From assembly GCA_963920635.1 (NCBI GenBank), contig OY987298.1, positions 55,345,949 through 55,409,948 on the forward strand: a stretch of DNA of 64,000 nucleotides. Reading direction: 5' to 3'. This DNA is from Pseudeuparius sepicola. Taxonomy: Eukaryota; Arthropoda; Insecta; Coleoptera; Anthribidae. Below the pieces are notes generated by a model, which was not told the DNA's origin, searched no databases, and was given only the letters and a program-made list of their open reading frames with translations. Positions 45,522 through 56,464 of this stretch are shown piece by piece. Within the stretch, counting starts at the first letter, position 1; each line of letters starts with the position of its first letter. The translations under genes and the position numbers were made by a program.

Positions 45522-46766
45522 CCTATACCTCCGTCCTTTTTTTGACTTATTGACAAAAGCATTGACCGTTTTTTATTTCATGTAGTGATGAACCAAAAGT
45601 GTAAAGTCGTACATACAGAGAAGGATTAAGGAAAATAAATTTTAAATGCTTTAGAAGTTGGACACTCATCTTTTCTCCGTCCAGCCAATATAAACAGCAA
45701 AGAAAGAATAAAGCAGAAAGTCGAGCGTGGACCACGGACGGCTGACATAAAATCATGTGACTGATCCTCGACGTAGCTGGCGTGCGCAGTGGACCCGTTT
45801 TAAACGCTTCCAATGCTGCCCATTTATAGAAGCTGTCTCCTTTATATTCCTTTGTCTATGGTCTAAACTTAAAACAAGTTTTTTTTGTAAGGACTATTTC
45901 GAGGACTATTTTTAAACTCCTTTAGCATATTAAGTAGACATTAAAAAAAAAGGAACGAGACAGGTTTGTCATAGCAAAATATGAATAGATTTTCTAGTTT
46001 ATCTTTCAAAATTTAATTTCATGCCATCGTTAAAAAAAAGACTTTTCTCAATTACCCCATGTTCCTTATTATCCTGGTTTCCCCTACCCCTTCTATTTTC
46101 ATATGGCAGTGCCTATCACCAAAAAAGGGACATACGCTCCTTATTGCAACGATCCTTGAGAAAAATGCACTTCTGACGTATATTTAATCAGTTTATTTCA
46201 GACGTGTATGGAGTTAAATGTACGTCCAAAGAAGTCACGTGACTTAGCTCACCAATGAGAGTGCATATACTGACTCTCATATAAGTCTGACGTATAAATA
46301 GCCACTTCCAATAATTTAAGAGGTTGCTTGCGTGTAACCTCCTGTAACAGAGGACCTCTTAAATTATTTACGAGGTCCGTTCGAGGAGGTAACACGGAAG
46401 AGTGTGTGTGCCAGTACCTCGGCCAGTACCAATAAATGTTTAGACCTCGATTTAGACCTTTATATATAAATCGGTAGGTATAGTACATTTTCAGTTGGCA
46501 ATTGTACAAATACGAAGTTCTATATAATATCTATAACCACTTCTTTTTAGTTGTAAAAGAGCAGACACCTCCCGAACCTAAGTAAATATCATCCAAACTT
46601 TTATATTAAGCTATCGAGTCGAAATTTTGAGATTTGAGAGGGCCTAGCATCAATGGATTGATCTAAAATTTGCAAAACCCGAAAGTTTATTTTATATACC
46701 TACCAACTTGTATTTCGGCATTTATTAAATTTAAAAAAGTTGGTCGAAAAATTAAATGTTTCTAAC
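45522..46766. other. Intron 1 sequence near exon 1
   Basis: A hairpin at 46306-46372 (AATAATTTAAGAGGT/ACCTCTTAAATTATT) and a TATAAATA at 46293 are visible. An LTR was considered but not supported. Confidence 0.3.
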
Positions 46767-46981
46767 CTTATTGTATATTTTACAGGATCCTCAAATTTTG
46801 ACTCTTCCACGGGAACTTCGTCTTCGGGATCATCTTTGATGCTGACGTTCGGATGAAAGTCGGCGGATCCCGGAGATATTTCTAAGCCATTGCCATTGTT
46901 TAAACTATTGTCCGTCCTTTCTAAAGGCTGATCCGCCACCACAGATTGTTGGTATTCCGCCTGCCATCGATCATTTTCCAT
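46767..46981 (-). CDS. RFX5/7-type transcription factor, coding exon 1 (residues 1-71)
   Basis: The start ATG at 46981 opens MENDRWQAEYQQSVVADQPL; the exon ends at AATAAG|GTTAGA after 71 codons plus two bases. The residues are acidic and disordered, ending EESKFEDPVKYTI, which continues into exon 2 (SEEAKQTIRVIL) like the TIS-containing helix of RFX5. The frame stays open another 54 nt upstream but has no earlier ATG, so 46981 is the natural start; an upstream 5'UTR exon is possible. The promoter should lie in 47000-47400. A GTTAGA donor is slightly weak but phase and family fit agree. Confidence 0.8.
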
Positions 46982-48210
46982 TATCACCGAATTATCACGA
47001 CCGATTTTTAGTGGAAATCGGCGGATTTCGCGCAATTTTTCAACACTTTTTCATCCAGAGCGGGTTGGGGAGACCGGAACATTTTATTGTCAACTTAAAT
47101 CAGCTGGTCTCTAATGCCGAACGTTGGAGGACAGCAGGAATTTCACTGGGCACCGGCACAGTCTAATAATCTTTTCGTTCCAGGGTTTGGTCGGTGACAG
47201 GAATTGTCAAAATCCTAACCACACTTTCTGCACATTGTAGCCAATACATCGATTACTAGTAACAAATATCCCTACTGATACTTTCTATTATCGTTTTATT
47301 GCTGCTTGTGGCTATCTTGGTCACTAATTCGCGCAAAACACACAAATTAGGTTAAGGCGTTTTCGATTATTTGATTGGGTAGTGCAATAACCTCCTTTAA
47401 TTCCATTCCCCCGCTACGAGTAAGAGTTTTTGGATTTCCTAGCATACGTTATAGTAAAATTATTTTAAGAAGTCCTCACTGGGACTGTCAATTGGAATTT
47501 CGCCATCCTAAGTTGGCATCAATGCAGAAAAAAATGCAACCGGGTCTTAAGGCCAGGTCAGTAACGAGCCCATTTGCACAATGAATAACTACTAATAACA
47601 CGAACAAGAACAACACAGATAACGGTAAAACTCACGAAACGTACAAAACCCGCGAATATTTTCACTGCCCAAAGTTTGAACCTTTTTGATGAATGATCCG
47701 GAAAACCTTCGCTGTCACTTTCACAACACCGAAATAAAATTTGCCTGAGTACGCCTCATAGACGCAGCCGCAAGTAGCAGATTTCACGAAAAGACCAAAA
47801 TGAAAGTGTTTCCATGACGTTTGACATTATTATTAAAATGAGTTGTAATCATAGTTATTTTTATTTGTAGCGGTATAATCGTGATTGCAATAGGGTTTTT
47901 ATTTTATTATGTTCTTTTTTTCGTATCGCTTGGGTAACTTTTCACATCATAAATCAATGAGTGACGTCATTAACTGGTTGCGACGCATATACCAATGATA
48001 TACCCATGGTTAACAGAAAATTCCTAGGGATTTTGTGGAGAATGTCATCTGACAAAATCGGGACTTCTTACAGTAATCGAGGTATAGATCAGTTCACTTC
48101 ATGGGCGTCCATCATCACATCAAAATAAACTTTTTAATGATAAAGCATCTGATCTAAAAAAAATCACCTTTACAGAGCTGCTCTCGAGTGCTTTGAGCAC
48201 CTCACATTTA
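46982..48210. promoter_or_regulatory. RFX upstream region (5'UTR/promoter expected)
   Basis: The first few hundred bases upstream of the RFX start codon contain GC-moderate sequence but no TATA box. No gene on the plus strand was recognised. The boundaries of the promoter cannot be read from sequence alone. Confidence 0.35.
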
Positions 48211-50121
48211 GGGTAGATGCACCAGTTTTGGCCACTTTAAGGAGAATCCTAATTTTAAACTTAATTGGTAATTAAGTTTTCATCTGTAGAATGTTTTTTT
48301 TACATAAATTCGTATTTTGGTACTTAAAAAGGCATTTAAATGAAAGATCTAGAATATTAAATTAATTTTAAGAGAGAGAAAATAAAAAATGTGAATCAAT
48401 GCAGGTTTCACCAGTTTTGGCCACAACTTCACCAGTTATGGCCAGCAATATTATCCAGTTTTGGCCACTTTCGCTGAGCGTTTGGCCACTAGATTTCCTG
48501 TTTTGGCCACTTTTTTATTCAGAATTATAATAGTGTGAATACGTAATAAAAACGACCTATCTACTTATAAATATATTTTTATTTAGTATCTATTTTAAAC
48601 TAACATACAAAAATAAATTTTCTCTTAGTAGGTACTTATCTTATACATACCGGCACTGGCATTGTTTAATTGTTTTGTGATATCTTCCTTATTTTTACTT
48701 AGATTTTGTTCATTAGCTTCTTTTTTACTTTCTAGCATTTTGCCATTTCTCTCTTGTTGCTTTTTTTTTTAAGTACAGAGCGTCTCTCCTGTTTTTCCTG
48801 TTTTCTCTTGGCATTTTGTTAGCGTATTTTTTCTTTTCTTTTTTTTAAGGCTCAATGTACAGCACGTATGTGGTGATTCAACATTTTGACCCATAAAATG
48901 GCTTTTTTCGATCTGTAGCGAGTAACAGGCAAAATTTTAAATTTTTGTCAATACAAATTTTAATCTAAGTAATTACTCACATTTTGAGACGAAAATTATT
49001 TAGAAATATTTATCACAATGGCCGTTATTATAGGCTTGTTGAATCACCACGCACGTGCTGTACATTGAGTCTTAATCCACTCATCAGGGAGTGGATGACG
49101 TAAATTGTTTTTTTATTATTATTTATATATCTACTAGGCATATTTTAATGACAAATCTGGGTGTCTTTGTAAAAACGATCGAGAAAGGGTAATTAGAATA
49201 TAAAAGAAAAGAGCGATTCAAGAAAAGAAAATTAGAAAGAACCACTTTCTACCAGGAATATTATTTTTAAGTGGAGTGGGGTTTTGTGTTTCTTCCAAAA
49301 AAATGTTAACGGAAAACAAAGACTGTCTTTATCCAAGGGAAAACCCATTTTGGAATTAGCTACTACCCACTCAACCAAGATCGTCTCAATTTCTGTACTT
49401 AAGCAACAGTCAAGACCAATTATTTTTCCTGTCGACTCAGGAGCATTTCCTGAAATTTTGTGCTTTAACGTAATTCTTGTAACTTTAAATAATTTGTTAG
49501 CTGTTTCTAATTGCCGATAAGGCCTTTGCCAATTGGTTACCGTCATATTGAAATATATGTTTTCTTTTTATTTTATTTTTGGTGTCAGATTTTTCTTTAA
49601 ATTTGCCGTAATACCTATGTTAAACTAAAAAGACGTAGAAATTAGCAGTGGCCAAAACTGGTAAAACTTTAACCCAGTTTTGGCCATCACAGTGGCCAAA
49701 ACTAGAAATATATGGAAATCGTTGTACCAGTTTTGGCCACGCAATAAAATAACATTTAGGTTAATATAACCGAAATTGTGTTTAAAATTTCCTAATTTTT
49801 CATATTTACCTTATCTAATACATCATAATTAATATATGTGCGTTTAGTACAAAAATTAGTAAAAAATCACGAACTTACCCTTGTATCTTATGGTTTTTCT
49901 TAAGGAAATGACCAGACCAAAAGTTGCGAACTTCAACCGTTAGCCATTGTGAATAAACTAGCGCCATCGGACAACGAAATGGCGAAACTTGCTTCAAAAT
50001 GGTGGAAGAAAAGGCGCCAATATTTGAATTTCGGTTTAAATAGATGAAATTCTTATTTTATTGAAATTAAATAGGAAAGTGGCCATTACCGGTGCAGTGG
50101 CCAAAACCGGTGCATCTACCC
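48211..50121. mobile_element. Pogo-like element P2 with CCAGTTTTGGCC motif arrays
   Basis: Tips GGGTAGATGCACCAGTTTTG and the inverted GGGTAGATGCACCGGTTTTG are flanked by TA. CCAGTTTTGGCCA or its complement occurs about ten times, grouped near both ends (48218-48510 and 49650-50110). The minus-strand frame between them encodes a broken HTH_psq/CENP-B-like piece. The size is about 1.9 kb, so most of the transposase is missing. It lies between the RFX start and the hAT cluster. Confidence 0.75.
49232..49546 (-). pseudogene. Pogo-type transposase N-terminal remnant
   Basis: The frame reads TRITLKHKISG, ESTGKIIGLDCCLSTEIE and WVVANSKMGFPLDKDSL. This aligns by eye with the P1 ORF (VPKTTLLDRIHG, VLSAEEEKTVV, LATTGFPQKK). 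It is open for 104 codons but lacks the first helix-turn-helix half and the catalytic domain. Confidence 0.6.
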
Positions 50122-50512
50122 TAGATCCGGTTTTGCACTTATATGTGTTCAGGGTGCCCATAAACGCTATCCCCATGGATTAAAGGGGGAGAATGAAAAA
50201 GGTCTATTGTTGAAATTGGGTAGTTTCTTCGACAAACTAGGGATAATACGGCTGGTCTCACAATATTATTTTTGTCATAAGAAACAAAAATAAATTACCT
50301 TTTTCTTTTCCCTGGCTACCCTGAAAACATCTGGATTACCACTTATCGCTATATAGTGAAATCAGTAGCTGAGGTAAAGCAGTTCTCATCTGCGAGCAAA
50401 TTACCGAACTCGCCTAATTACCCCCTATTCTTCAATTCTGTTAACCTATACATTTTGTGTAAAATAATTCTGTGGAGCTAACACAGAACACAGAATCTAT
50501 TTCTGTGAACGG
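50122..50512. other. Non-coding stretch
   Basis: No gene or repeat end was recognised. Confidence 0.3.
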
Positions 50513-50903
50513 CCCTCGTAAAATAAACTGGACTGCCATCCAGCAGTGCGGAAGAGGGCGCTGGCGCCCAAGGTTAGTGGAGAACTAACCTTGGCTGGCG
50601 CCAGCCTGGATAGCCGCCATATTGAGTGCATTCTAGGGGATTTAGAGTGCCGTCTAGGGAAAAAGCGAAATTCGTGGTGGCAGCACAAAATGACATTTGA
50701 CGACGGCCAACCACGGCCCCAGAAATATGGAGGATACAGAGAAATGGAGTAATTCTCTGGGAGGATATCTCTGCACGGCCCTGGTGCATTTGACAGCCGA
50801 TGACGTATGCGCCCAATATGGCCGACCTTTCGGTGAGACATATACATTTAAATAGGTGGGACAAATGAGTTTATTGGAAAAGTAGTCCAGTTATTTTACT
50901 AGG
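50513..50903. mobile_element. MITE with CCTCGTAAAATAAACTGG tips
   Basis: CCTCGTAAAATAAACTGGAC at the left is mirrored by GTCCAGTTATTTTACTAGG at the right. The inner part has an unusual exact hairpin (TGGCGCCCAAGGTTAG..CTAACCTTGGCTGGCGCCA, 50561-50606) followed by AGCCGCCATATTGAG. A related inverted piece is found at 51905-52030 inside the inner hAT element. The right tip was used as target by the adjacent hAT. Confidence 0.6.
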
Positions 50904-51259
50904 ACCAGTGCTCGGAATGGACTTAATTACGAACCGGAACTGATTACTTATGTGTAAGTAAGCTTAGTGTGTGTGGGGGGGGGGGGGGTGGTGCATCAAT
51001 TTTCGACTTTATGAAATAAAAGTATACTGATATAAAAAAAATTGGAAACGAATAAATCAACTGGACTGTTATCGATTATTTCTATAGCTTTTTATGAGCC
51101 TCTGAATTTTTGGGTTCAAATATTTTTTGCGTAGGCTAGACTGTTGTGATTCTTTCGTCTTACCGTTTTCGGTTACAGAGCATTGAAGCCATGGTTTTGA
51201 AATCCTCATATTCTTTTCGCTATCTATCGAAAAAGACTGGATGTTAGCACAAATTGAAC

Positions 51260-52206
51260 ATGCCTAATGCCTTGTTTTTAACAATAAGCCAATTATTGGC
51301 ATTCTTATATAAACGTTTGACATTGTGAGATGCTCCAACACGGAGGCACATCATCTTCCTTAATATCTCCGCACTTGTCACTGCTTGTGCTCGGAACGCT
51401 TGGGCACAGTGTTGTTCCTCCTAGCACTATAGTGCTAGATCTAGCACTTTCAAGCTTTCAAAAAACCCCTAGCACCCCTTTGTAAAATCTAGCACTTTCA
51501 ATAAATTTCAGCAAAAAAACACATCTTCATATAAGTTCGGGAGCTCCCACCACTATATTTTTGTCGACTGACGAGTGTCAAACTTCAAACACAGAAGTAG
51601 GTTAGGTCGGTTAGGTTTTAGTATTGTGTTTTGTGGATTCGAAGTTCTGATGCTTCTAATAATAACGGGCCTGTTCTAACCTAAGTTTTCAAAAAAGAAT
51701 TCCGGTTCGCTCAATCTTTCTGTCTATAAACCTTGCGGTTCGTTATTCTCTGAACGCTCGAAACTACAAACCACAGATTAGGGAGAGTTCTATAAACATA
51801 AACTGTTCTTCGTTCGATCAAGCCCGAGACAATACATTTATTGCAGGTTTTTAATTCGTGTTCCCCGGAAAACTAGTTCCAGTTTAAATTTACAGGGGTA
51901 TGAATAATTTTAAAACAAAATCCCCTAGAATTTCCACAATATGGCGGCTTTTCAGCGCCCTCTGCCGGATGGCTAAAAATTGGTGGAGAGGGTAAGATTC
52001 AGTGGCGGTCCAGTTTATTTTACGAGGTTCCTGGGTCTAGCACTCTTGAAAGAAATCTACCACCCAAGATTCCCTAGATTTAGCACTAAAAATTTCTATT
52101 GAGGAACAACACTGCTTGAGCAATTATTATCATTGCTTTTAGCTTCTGGATCGGTAGGCGGATCAGGCGAATGTGGTCTTTTCTTAAGCCAGTGCAACAA
52201 ACTCAT
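51260..52206 (-). pseudogene. hAT-type transposase N-terminus, interrupted
   Basis: ATG at 52206 opens MSLLHWLKKRPHSPDPPTDP; the frame is cut at 52115 by the inner hAT element. Beyond it the frame resumes in phase (VPSTSSDKCGDIKEDDVPPC, then WSISQCQTFI) before a stop near 51312. A C..W..Q..F segment after an acidic linker is usual in the N-terminal region of zinc-finger/hAT transposases. That the frame continues across exactly one copy of the 8-bp target shows the insertion hit a coding exon. Confidence 0.6.
51407..52114. mobile_element. Inner hAT element nested in hAT coding region
   Basis: Tips CAGTGTTGTTCCTC and its inverted copy are flanked by CTTGGGCA/CTTGAGCA (51399-51406, 52115-52122). 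Near both ends the motif CTAGCACT is repeated. Part of its interior is an inverted relative of the 50513 MITE. No ORF. Confidence 0.85.
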
Positions 52207-52694
52207 TTTATCGCTCACAGTGTACAGATAAGAATAATAAGTAAAGTAGGAGTAGGTATTTTGCGAGATGTACGCTACCAAGCTCCGCGGGTGGCGACAT
52301 GGCGACACTGGCGACGGCGACTCACGATTCACGAATGACGGGACGGATAGGGGCACAGAATAGCCACCGTAGGCTATTCTGTGATAGGGGACTGGGACTG
52401 GGCAACAGCCTCGCGGCGTCAAAGCTCCGATGGTGGAAGGGGTAATGCAATAGTGCAACGTTGCCGGAACTAGACGTTTCAGGGATTTACACCAACCGGA
52501 ATAGTTGGAAGTATCTTATCACCAACTGAAACGATTGACGCAGATATTACACGAACGAGAACAGCGTTCCGGTCTATTCTGAGCCCTTTGTCGCGAACCG
52601 GAACAATTCTAGCAAATATTTCACGAACCGGAACAGCGTTCCGGTGCGTTCCGGTGCGTTCCGGTCCATTCCGAGCCCTGACTAGGACCGTAGT

Positions 52695-53225
52695 GTTTCT
52701 GTGTCACAAACCCGGCAAAAGACCCTTAAAATATTCAAAGCAGTAGGTATATCCTATATGATCCACAAAGGATCCAAAGTCCCCATTCAAGCCAAACTAA
52801 CTCTCTATAAGACCATTCTTCGTCCCGTGATGACCTACGAATGCGCTGCCTGGCAGCACATGGCAAAAAGTCATCACAGAAAACTCCAAGCAGTTCAAAG
52901 TCGTTGTCTTATTAGGACTATCACGGGTGCCGAATGGTACGTCGCCAATCGGCACATCCATCGTTACATGAATACCTATTCCTTTTCTGAATGATTATAT
53001 CAAGGAACTCTCCTTAAAAACCTATACATAGACGGAGACTCGTCCAAACGCTCTTCTCCGAGCTGCTACCAATTATGTTCCCAATCCCTATCTCCCACAC
53101 CAGGCCCCGACATACTCTCATCTGAGGAATTTTCTAGTCCTTTTTTCTAAAAAGGCAGCCAAAAAGCCATTTCGTCTGGCGAAACCCTACTCCGTAGTGC
53201 TTCACTAAACCGCCAAGGCTTCTTC
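52695..53225 (+). pseudogene. LINE ORF2 C-terminus, upstream part
   Basis: The frame reads KIFKAVGISYMIHKGSKVP, then AKLTLYKTILRPVMTYECAA, a LQAVQSRCLIRTITGAEWYV block and NRHIHRYMN. This is the region after the RT palm in Jockey/I-type LINEs. After a stop, further fragments continue to 53220. At 53228 a TIR element interrupts; the LINE resumes at 57815. Confidence 0.7.
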
Positions 53226-53790
53226 TACCCAGTTAACGACATTTGACGTATAACGTCAATTTAACGTATTTTTATAACATAAAAAATACGTAAAGAAATT
53301 ACGTTTCTAGAGTAGCGTTAAAATAACGTCATTATTTTGGCATCGTTAACCACATTTGATGTATAACGTCAATTTAACGTATTTTTATAACATAAAAAAT
53401 ACGTAGCGTTAATATTACGTCATTACTACGATACCCAGCTAACCACGATTTACCTATAACGCGTTATTTAATAACGTAACAAATACTTAGCCCAATTTAC
53501 GGAAATATAACTTTATAAATACATCAAAAATGACAATAAAAATAAGTAATAAAACTAGCGTCAATATTACGTTATAACTACGGTACCTACAGATACTTCC
53601 GAATAATAAAACTTGGACCAAGGTTTTTGGGAAATCACAATAGAGTCCTTTCCTGAGACGATTAAGATCCTTTTGGCTTTGTCCCCTCCGTTACATGAAT
53701 TTTTAGGCACCCTTTATTTTATTTCTATTTATTTCTGTGACGTCATCGAGATTCTAGCTTACATTGTTTTAGGCAATATTTTTCATGTGC

Positions 53791-53865
53791 TTCGATAGCT
53801 TAGTTGGTAAGAGCGTCGACATTAATTCCGATGTTCGTAGGTTGGTGTTGGTGTGCGAATTTTAT
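53791..53865 (+). repeat. tRNA-like sequence (SINE head or decayed tRNA)
   Basis: TAGCTTAGTTGGTAAGAGC is a very good tRNA D-arm/box A. GTCGACATTAATTCCGATG can fold as an anticodon arm. The expected box B is degraded (GTAGGTTGGTGTTGG). It is probably a tRNA-derived SINE or a captured tRNA piece rather than a working tRNA gene. Confidence 0.5.
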
Positions 53866-54422
53866 TTTTTATGAGGTTATATCTACGTTAAGTTTATGAG
53901 GTTATTTCTACGTCAGGATATTAACGTTACTCTACCGGACTTTTTGTCATAATTATAACGTTAGTTTAACGTGATTTTCCTAACGTTATGGGGTTATACC
54001 CACTAAGAAAATATAAGTTTCCACAAAGTTGCAAGAACAATCCAAAGAAAAGTGTAAAGTTGCTTACAGTGGCACTGGGAGCTATTCTAAACATTTCAGC
54101 AAAGTTATAATCTCCACCACAAAACATTGCAATGTAAAGTTGCATTACAACAGGAGCTTTCTAAAATGTTCCAGCGATATGTCTTGTAATGTTCTAGCAA
54201 CATTGCAATAAAGTTTAGTAGACTCGCCAAAAAATGTCTTGCGTGAGTTTCAGCGAGCTTTATGCAACTTCCTGGCAAATTCGTAAAAATCATGCTTACC
54301 AGGTGTATGCAACCTTCTAGGAACTTCCCCAGAAATATACTTACCAAGTTCATGCAACTTTGTGGGGAAATGGTTGAAACTTGCAGAAATAATTACAAGA
54401 AACTTTCCAAGAATATCGCTTA

Positions 54423-54566
54423 TCAATGAAGTAAAATAACGGGTATTTCAGACAAAATTATGTGTTATTTATTCTTTACAATGAACCAAGCTTTCGGCCT
54501 TCGTCAGGGCTAAAATAGTGTTTGTTAAAATATATTATTGAGTAAGAGTTATTTATATACTTACTA

Positions 54567-54601
<35 letters not shown>

Positions 54602-54774
54602 CTCTTACTCAATAATATATCAAACACTATTTTAGCCCTGACGAAGGCCAAAAATATGGCCGAAAGCTTGGTTCATTGTAAAGAATAAAAATAACACATG
54701 ATTTTGACTGAAATACCCGTTATTTTACTTCATTGATATATAAATACAGCCGTTATTAAAGAAGATCTATTGTA
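54423..54774. mobile_element. Penelope-like mini-element: inverted pseudo-LTRs with hammerhead-like motif
   Basis: It is flanked by a perfect 12-bp duplication, AATATCGCTTAT (54411-54422, 54775-54786). Two arms of about 130 bp are inverted (ACTTCATTGAT tips; ATGAACCAAGCTTTCGGCC). The right arm reads CTGACGA, a GGCC..GGCC stem and GAAA (54638-54665); the left arm has the same core without the stem loop. The loop between arms is an (AAAT)n microsatellite (54562-54602). A tail of about 35 bp follows the right arm. Variable 10+ bp duplications and hammerhead-bearing repeats are features of Penelope-like elements. Confidence 0.55.
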
Positions 54775-55205
54775 ATATCGCTTATACTCGCATTTTCCAA
54801 AATATTTGTTAAAAAATAGCTGTGTTCGCGGATCAATTCAGAACCAGTTCGGAACTAGCAACTGCCAATGTGATCGGTTCAAAGGAAGCTAAAATATAAA
54901 TTTACCAATCACGTTGGCAGTTATTAGTTTCAAACTGATTCTGAATTGACCCTCAAACTGCAACAACAAACACGTCAAATTTTTAGCTCTGGCTAGCGGC
55001 CTTAGATTGAGTCACCTTTTTTGCAAGAAATAACACACACAAAAATTTTAACAAGTATATTTAAAAATTTATCACACAATAAGCAGTGGTTGTTAATTGA
55101 GTACGAGAAATATAAAAAAAATATATATCAATGACCTCAAGTTGATCGTGGGAATTTTAAAACTGTAACATTTTGGAGATTTTTATAATAATAAAAGAGT
55201 GTTAC

Positions 55206-55373
55206 CCTCCTTCTTTGGTTTGAGCTGTCAGCAGGCTTAGCAGGATCTTCTTTGCTTGGTTTACTTCGGTTTTCCTGATGTTTTCCCTCGACCAAAACCA
55301 ATGTGCAAAGTGCAGTGTGCTCTTCACAGGTCTTGTCCTTGCTGTTGTGCTTGCAGCTCGTGAGGTAGGGTAC
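55206..55373 (-). CDS. Unrecognised gene, exon 2 (56 codons)
   Basis: The acceptor is TTTTCCCATATAG and the donor is GTAACA; the length is a multiple of three, joining exon 1 in phase 0. It encodes VPYLTSCKHNSKDKTCEEHT, then ALCTLVLVEGKHQENRSKPS and a Lys/Pro-rich end. Four Cys and two His (C..H..C..H..C) might bind metal, but no family is recognised. No later exon was found between here and the RFX promoter. The transcript therefore either continues over a long distance, ends by reading through the donor (24 more codons to a stop), or is a captured 5' fragment. Confidence 0.5.
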
Positions 55374-55752
55374 CTATATGGGAAAACAAGAGAGAAAAAT
55401 ATCACCAAAAATGTGTTATAAAATCGTGGCAAAATTTGATATTTGAAAACTATTTTACTGTGTGAAAATCTTTAGTAAATTTTACCAAACACCAATGAGT
55501 GAAATTAATTTATTATTCTTTCAAATATCAAAAATTAAATAGTGACGTAATAAATTGTTTAAGTACTTACTTAATAAATGCAAAACCTATAGACGCGGTG
55601 ACACATTGCTAAAATGCCCTTTATTTTGACTCCAAGATTAAATATATCCATACTACTCTAAAAACATGCTACAAACAAAGACAGAAAGTCAACCATCAAC
55701 CAACTATACACCCGGTGATTTCCGGTTATAGTTCCTCCAGAATCACACTTAA

Positions 55753-56090
55753 GAAGGGGTTGCCGACAGCGAAAGTGACGTTAGATTTCGTATTTTTTTT
55801 AAGTTGTACCTATAGCATAAAATCTAGTAACATTTTACTTGGCAAAATTTTAGTACAAACATATCTGTCTTCATTTTAATCATAAGATCTTACAAGCAGT
55901 GTTTTGTTTTATAGGTTATGAAAATCTTGGGAAAAATAATAATTCCATTGCATATGCCTTTAAGATCTTATGATTAAAATGAAGACAGAGATGTTTGTAC
56001 TAAATTTTTGCCAGGTAAAATGTTATTAGATTTTATGCTATACCTACAAATTCGAAATCTAACGTCACTTTCGCTGTCGGCAACCCCCTT
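55753..56090. mobile_element. TTAA-flanked MITE, near-complete palindrome
   Basis: GAAGGGGTTGCCGACAGCGA and its inverted copy are bounded by TTAA (55749-55752, 56091-56094). The arms extend through GTGACGTTAGATTTCG, TTATGCTATA and ATCATAAGATCTTA to a small centre. The TTAA target suggests piggyBac-type mobilisation. It lies in the intron of the 55206/56442 gene. Confidence 0.75.
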
Positions 56091-56441
56091 TTAAAATCGC
56101 ATGTTTTTTCTTGTTTGGGGGCACCGGAAGCATCGGAACCTCACCTGAAGACTCGGGACTCGGGGGATGGTCTAACGACACCAGCCTCCGAGCCCAGAGT
56201 CGAAATAAGTTCCCTACGGCTCGACAAAAAGGGGCAATTTCTGACAATCTCGCGACATTTTCGGAATAATTTAATGGAGCGCTTAGATTGTGGTTAGTTC
56301 TGGGCATCAAGCGTTTATCAAAACAAACCTGTCTATAGGTTCTGACGTCATTGGAATAAATAAATAAAAATCGAACTATCGAACTGTGCCACCTGAACAA
56401 TATAAATTATGTTCTCTATACAGGTAGTTCAAGCAGCTTAC

Positions 56442-56462
56442 CTTGTCGTCGGTGATTGCCAT
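56442..56462 (-). CDS. Unrecognised gene, exon 1 coding part (MAITDDK)
   Basis: The start ATG at 56462 lies in good context (TTCCACAATGG) and the 7-codon exon ends at AAG|GTAAGC, a strong donor. The upstream 5'UTR (TTAGTGTTCCCTTCC) follows a GC-rich patch. Phase 0 fits exon 2 exactly. The initiating exon, donor, acceptor and frame agree with each other, which makes a real gene start likely although the product is unknown. Confidence 0.55.
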
Positions 56463-56464
56463 TG

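Larger units (their letters stand above)
50906..52680. mobile_element. Outer hAT element with perfect 8-bp TSD
   Basis: Tips CAGTGCTCGGAATGGAC and, inverted, CAGGGCTCGGAATGGAC are flanked by ACTAGGAC on both sides (50898-50905, 52681-52688). Near the right end GAACCGGAACAGCGTTCCGG motifs are repeated (52500-52670) and likely serve as subterminal sites. It carries the start of a minus-strand transposase-like ORF and has been split by a second hAT. Confidence 0.85.

Noticed and set aside
46200..46600. Possible solo LTR (TATAAATA, hairpin, AATAAA)
   Set aside because: No TG..CA ends with matching target duplication could be fixed.
50497..50864. Overlapping ORFs of 68-116 codons on both strands
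   Set aside because: They lie within a GC-rich MITE with a strong hairpin; open frames follow from composition and none resembles a protein family.
53228..53440. CRISPR-like repeat array (ACGTATAACGTCAATTTAACG units)
   Set aside because: Only two or three diverged units, without unique spacers, in a eukaryotic transposon end.
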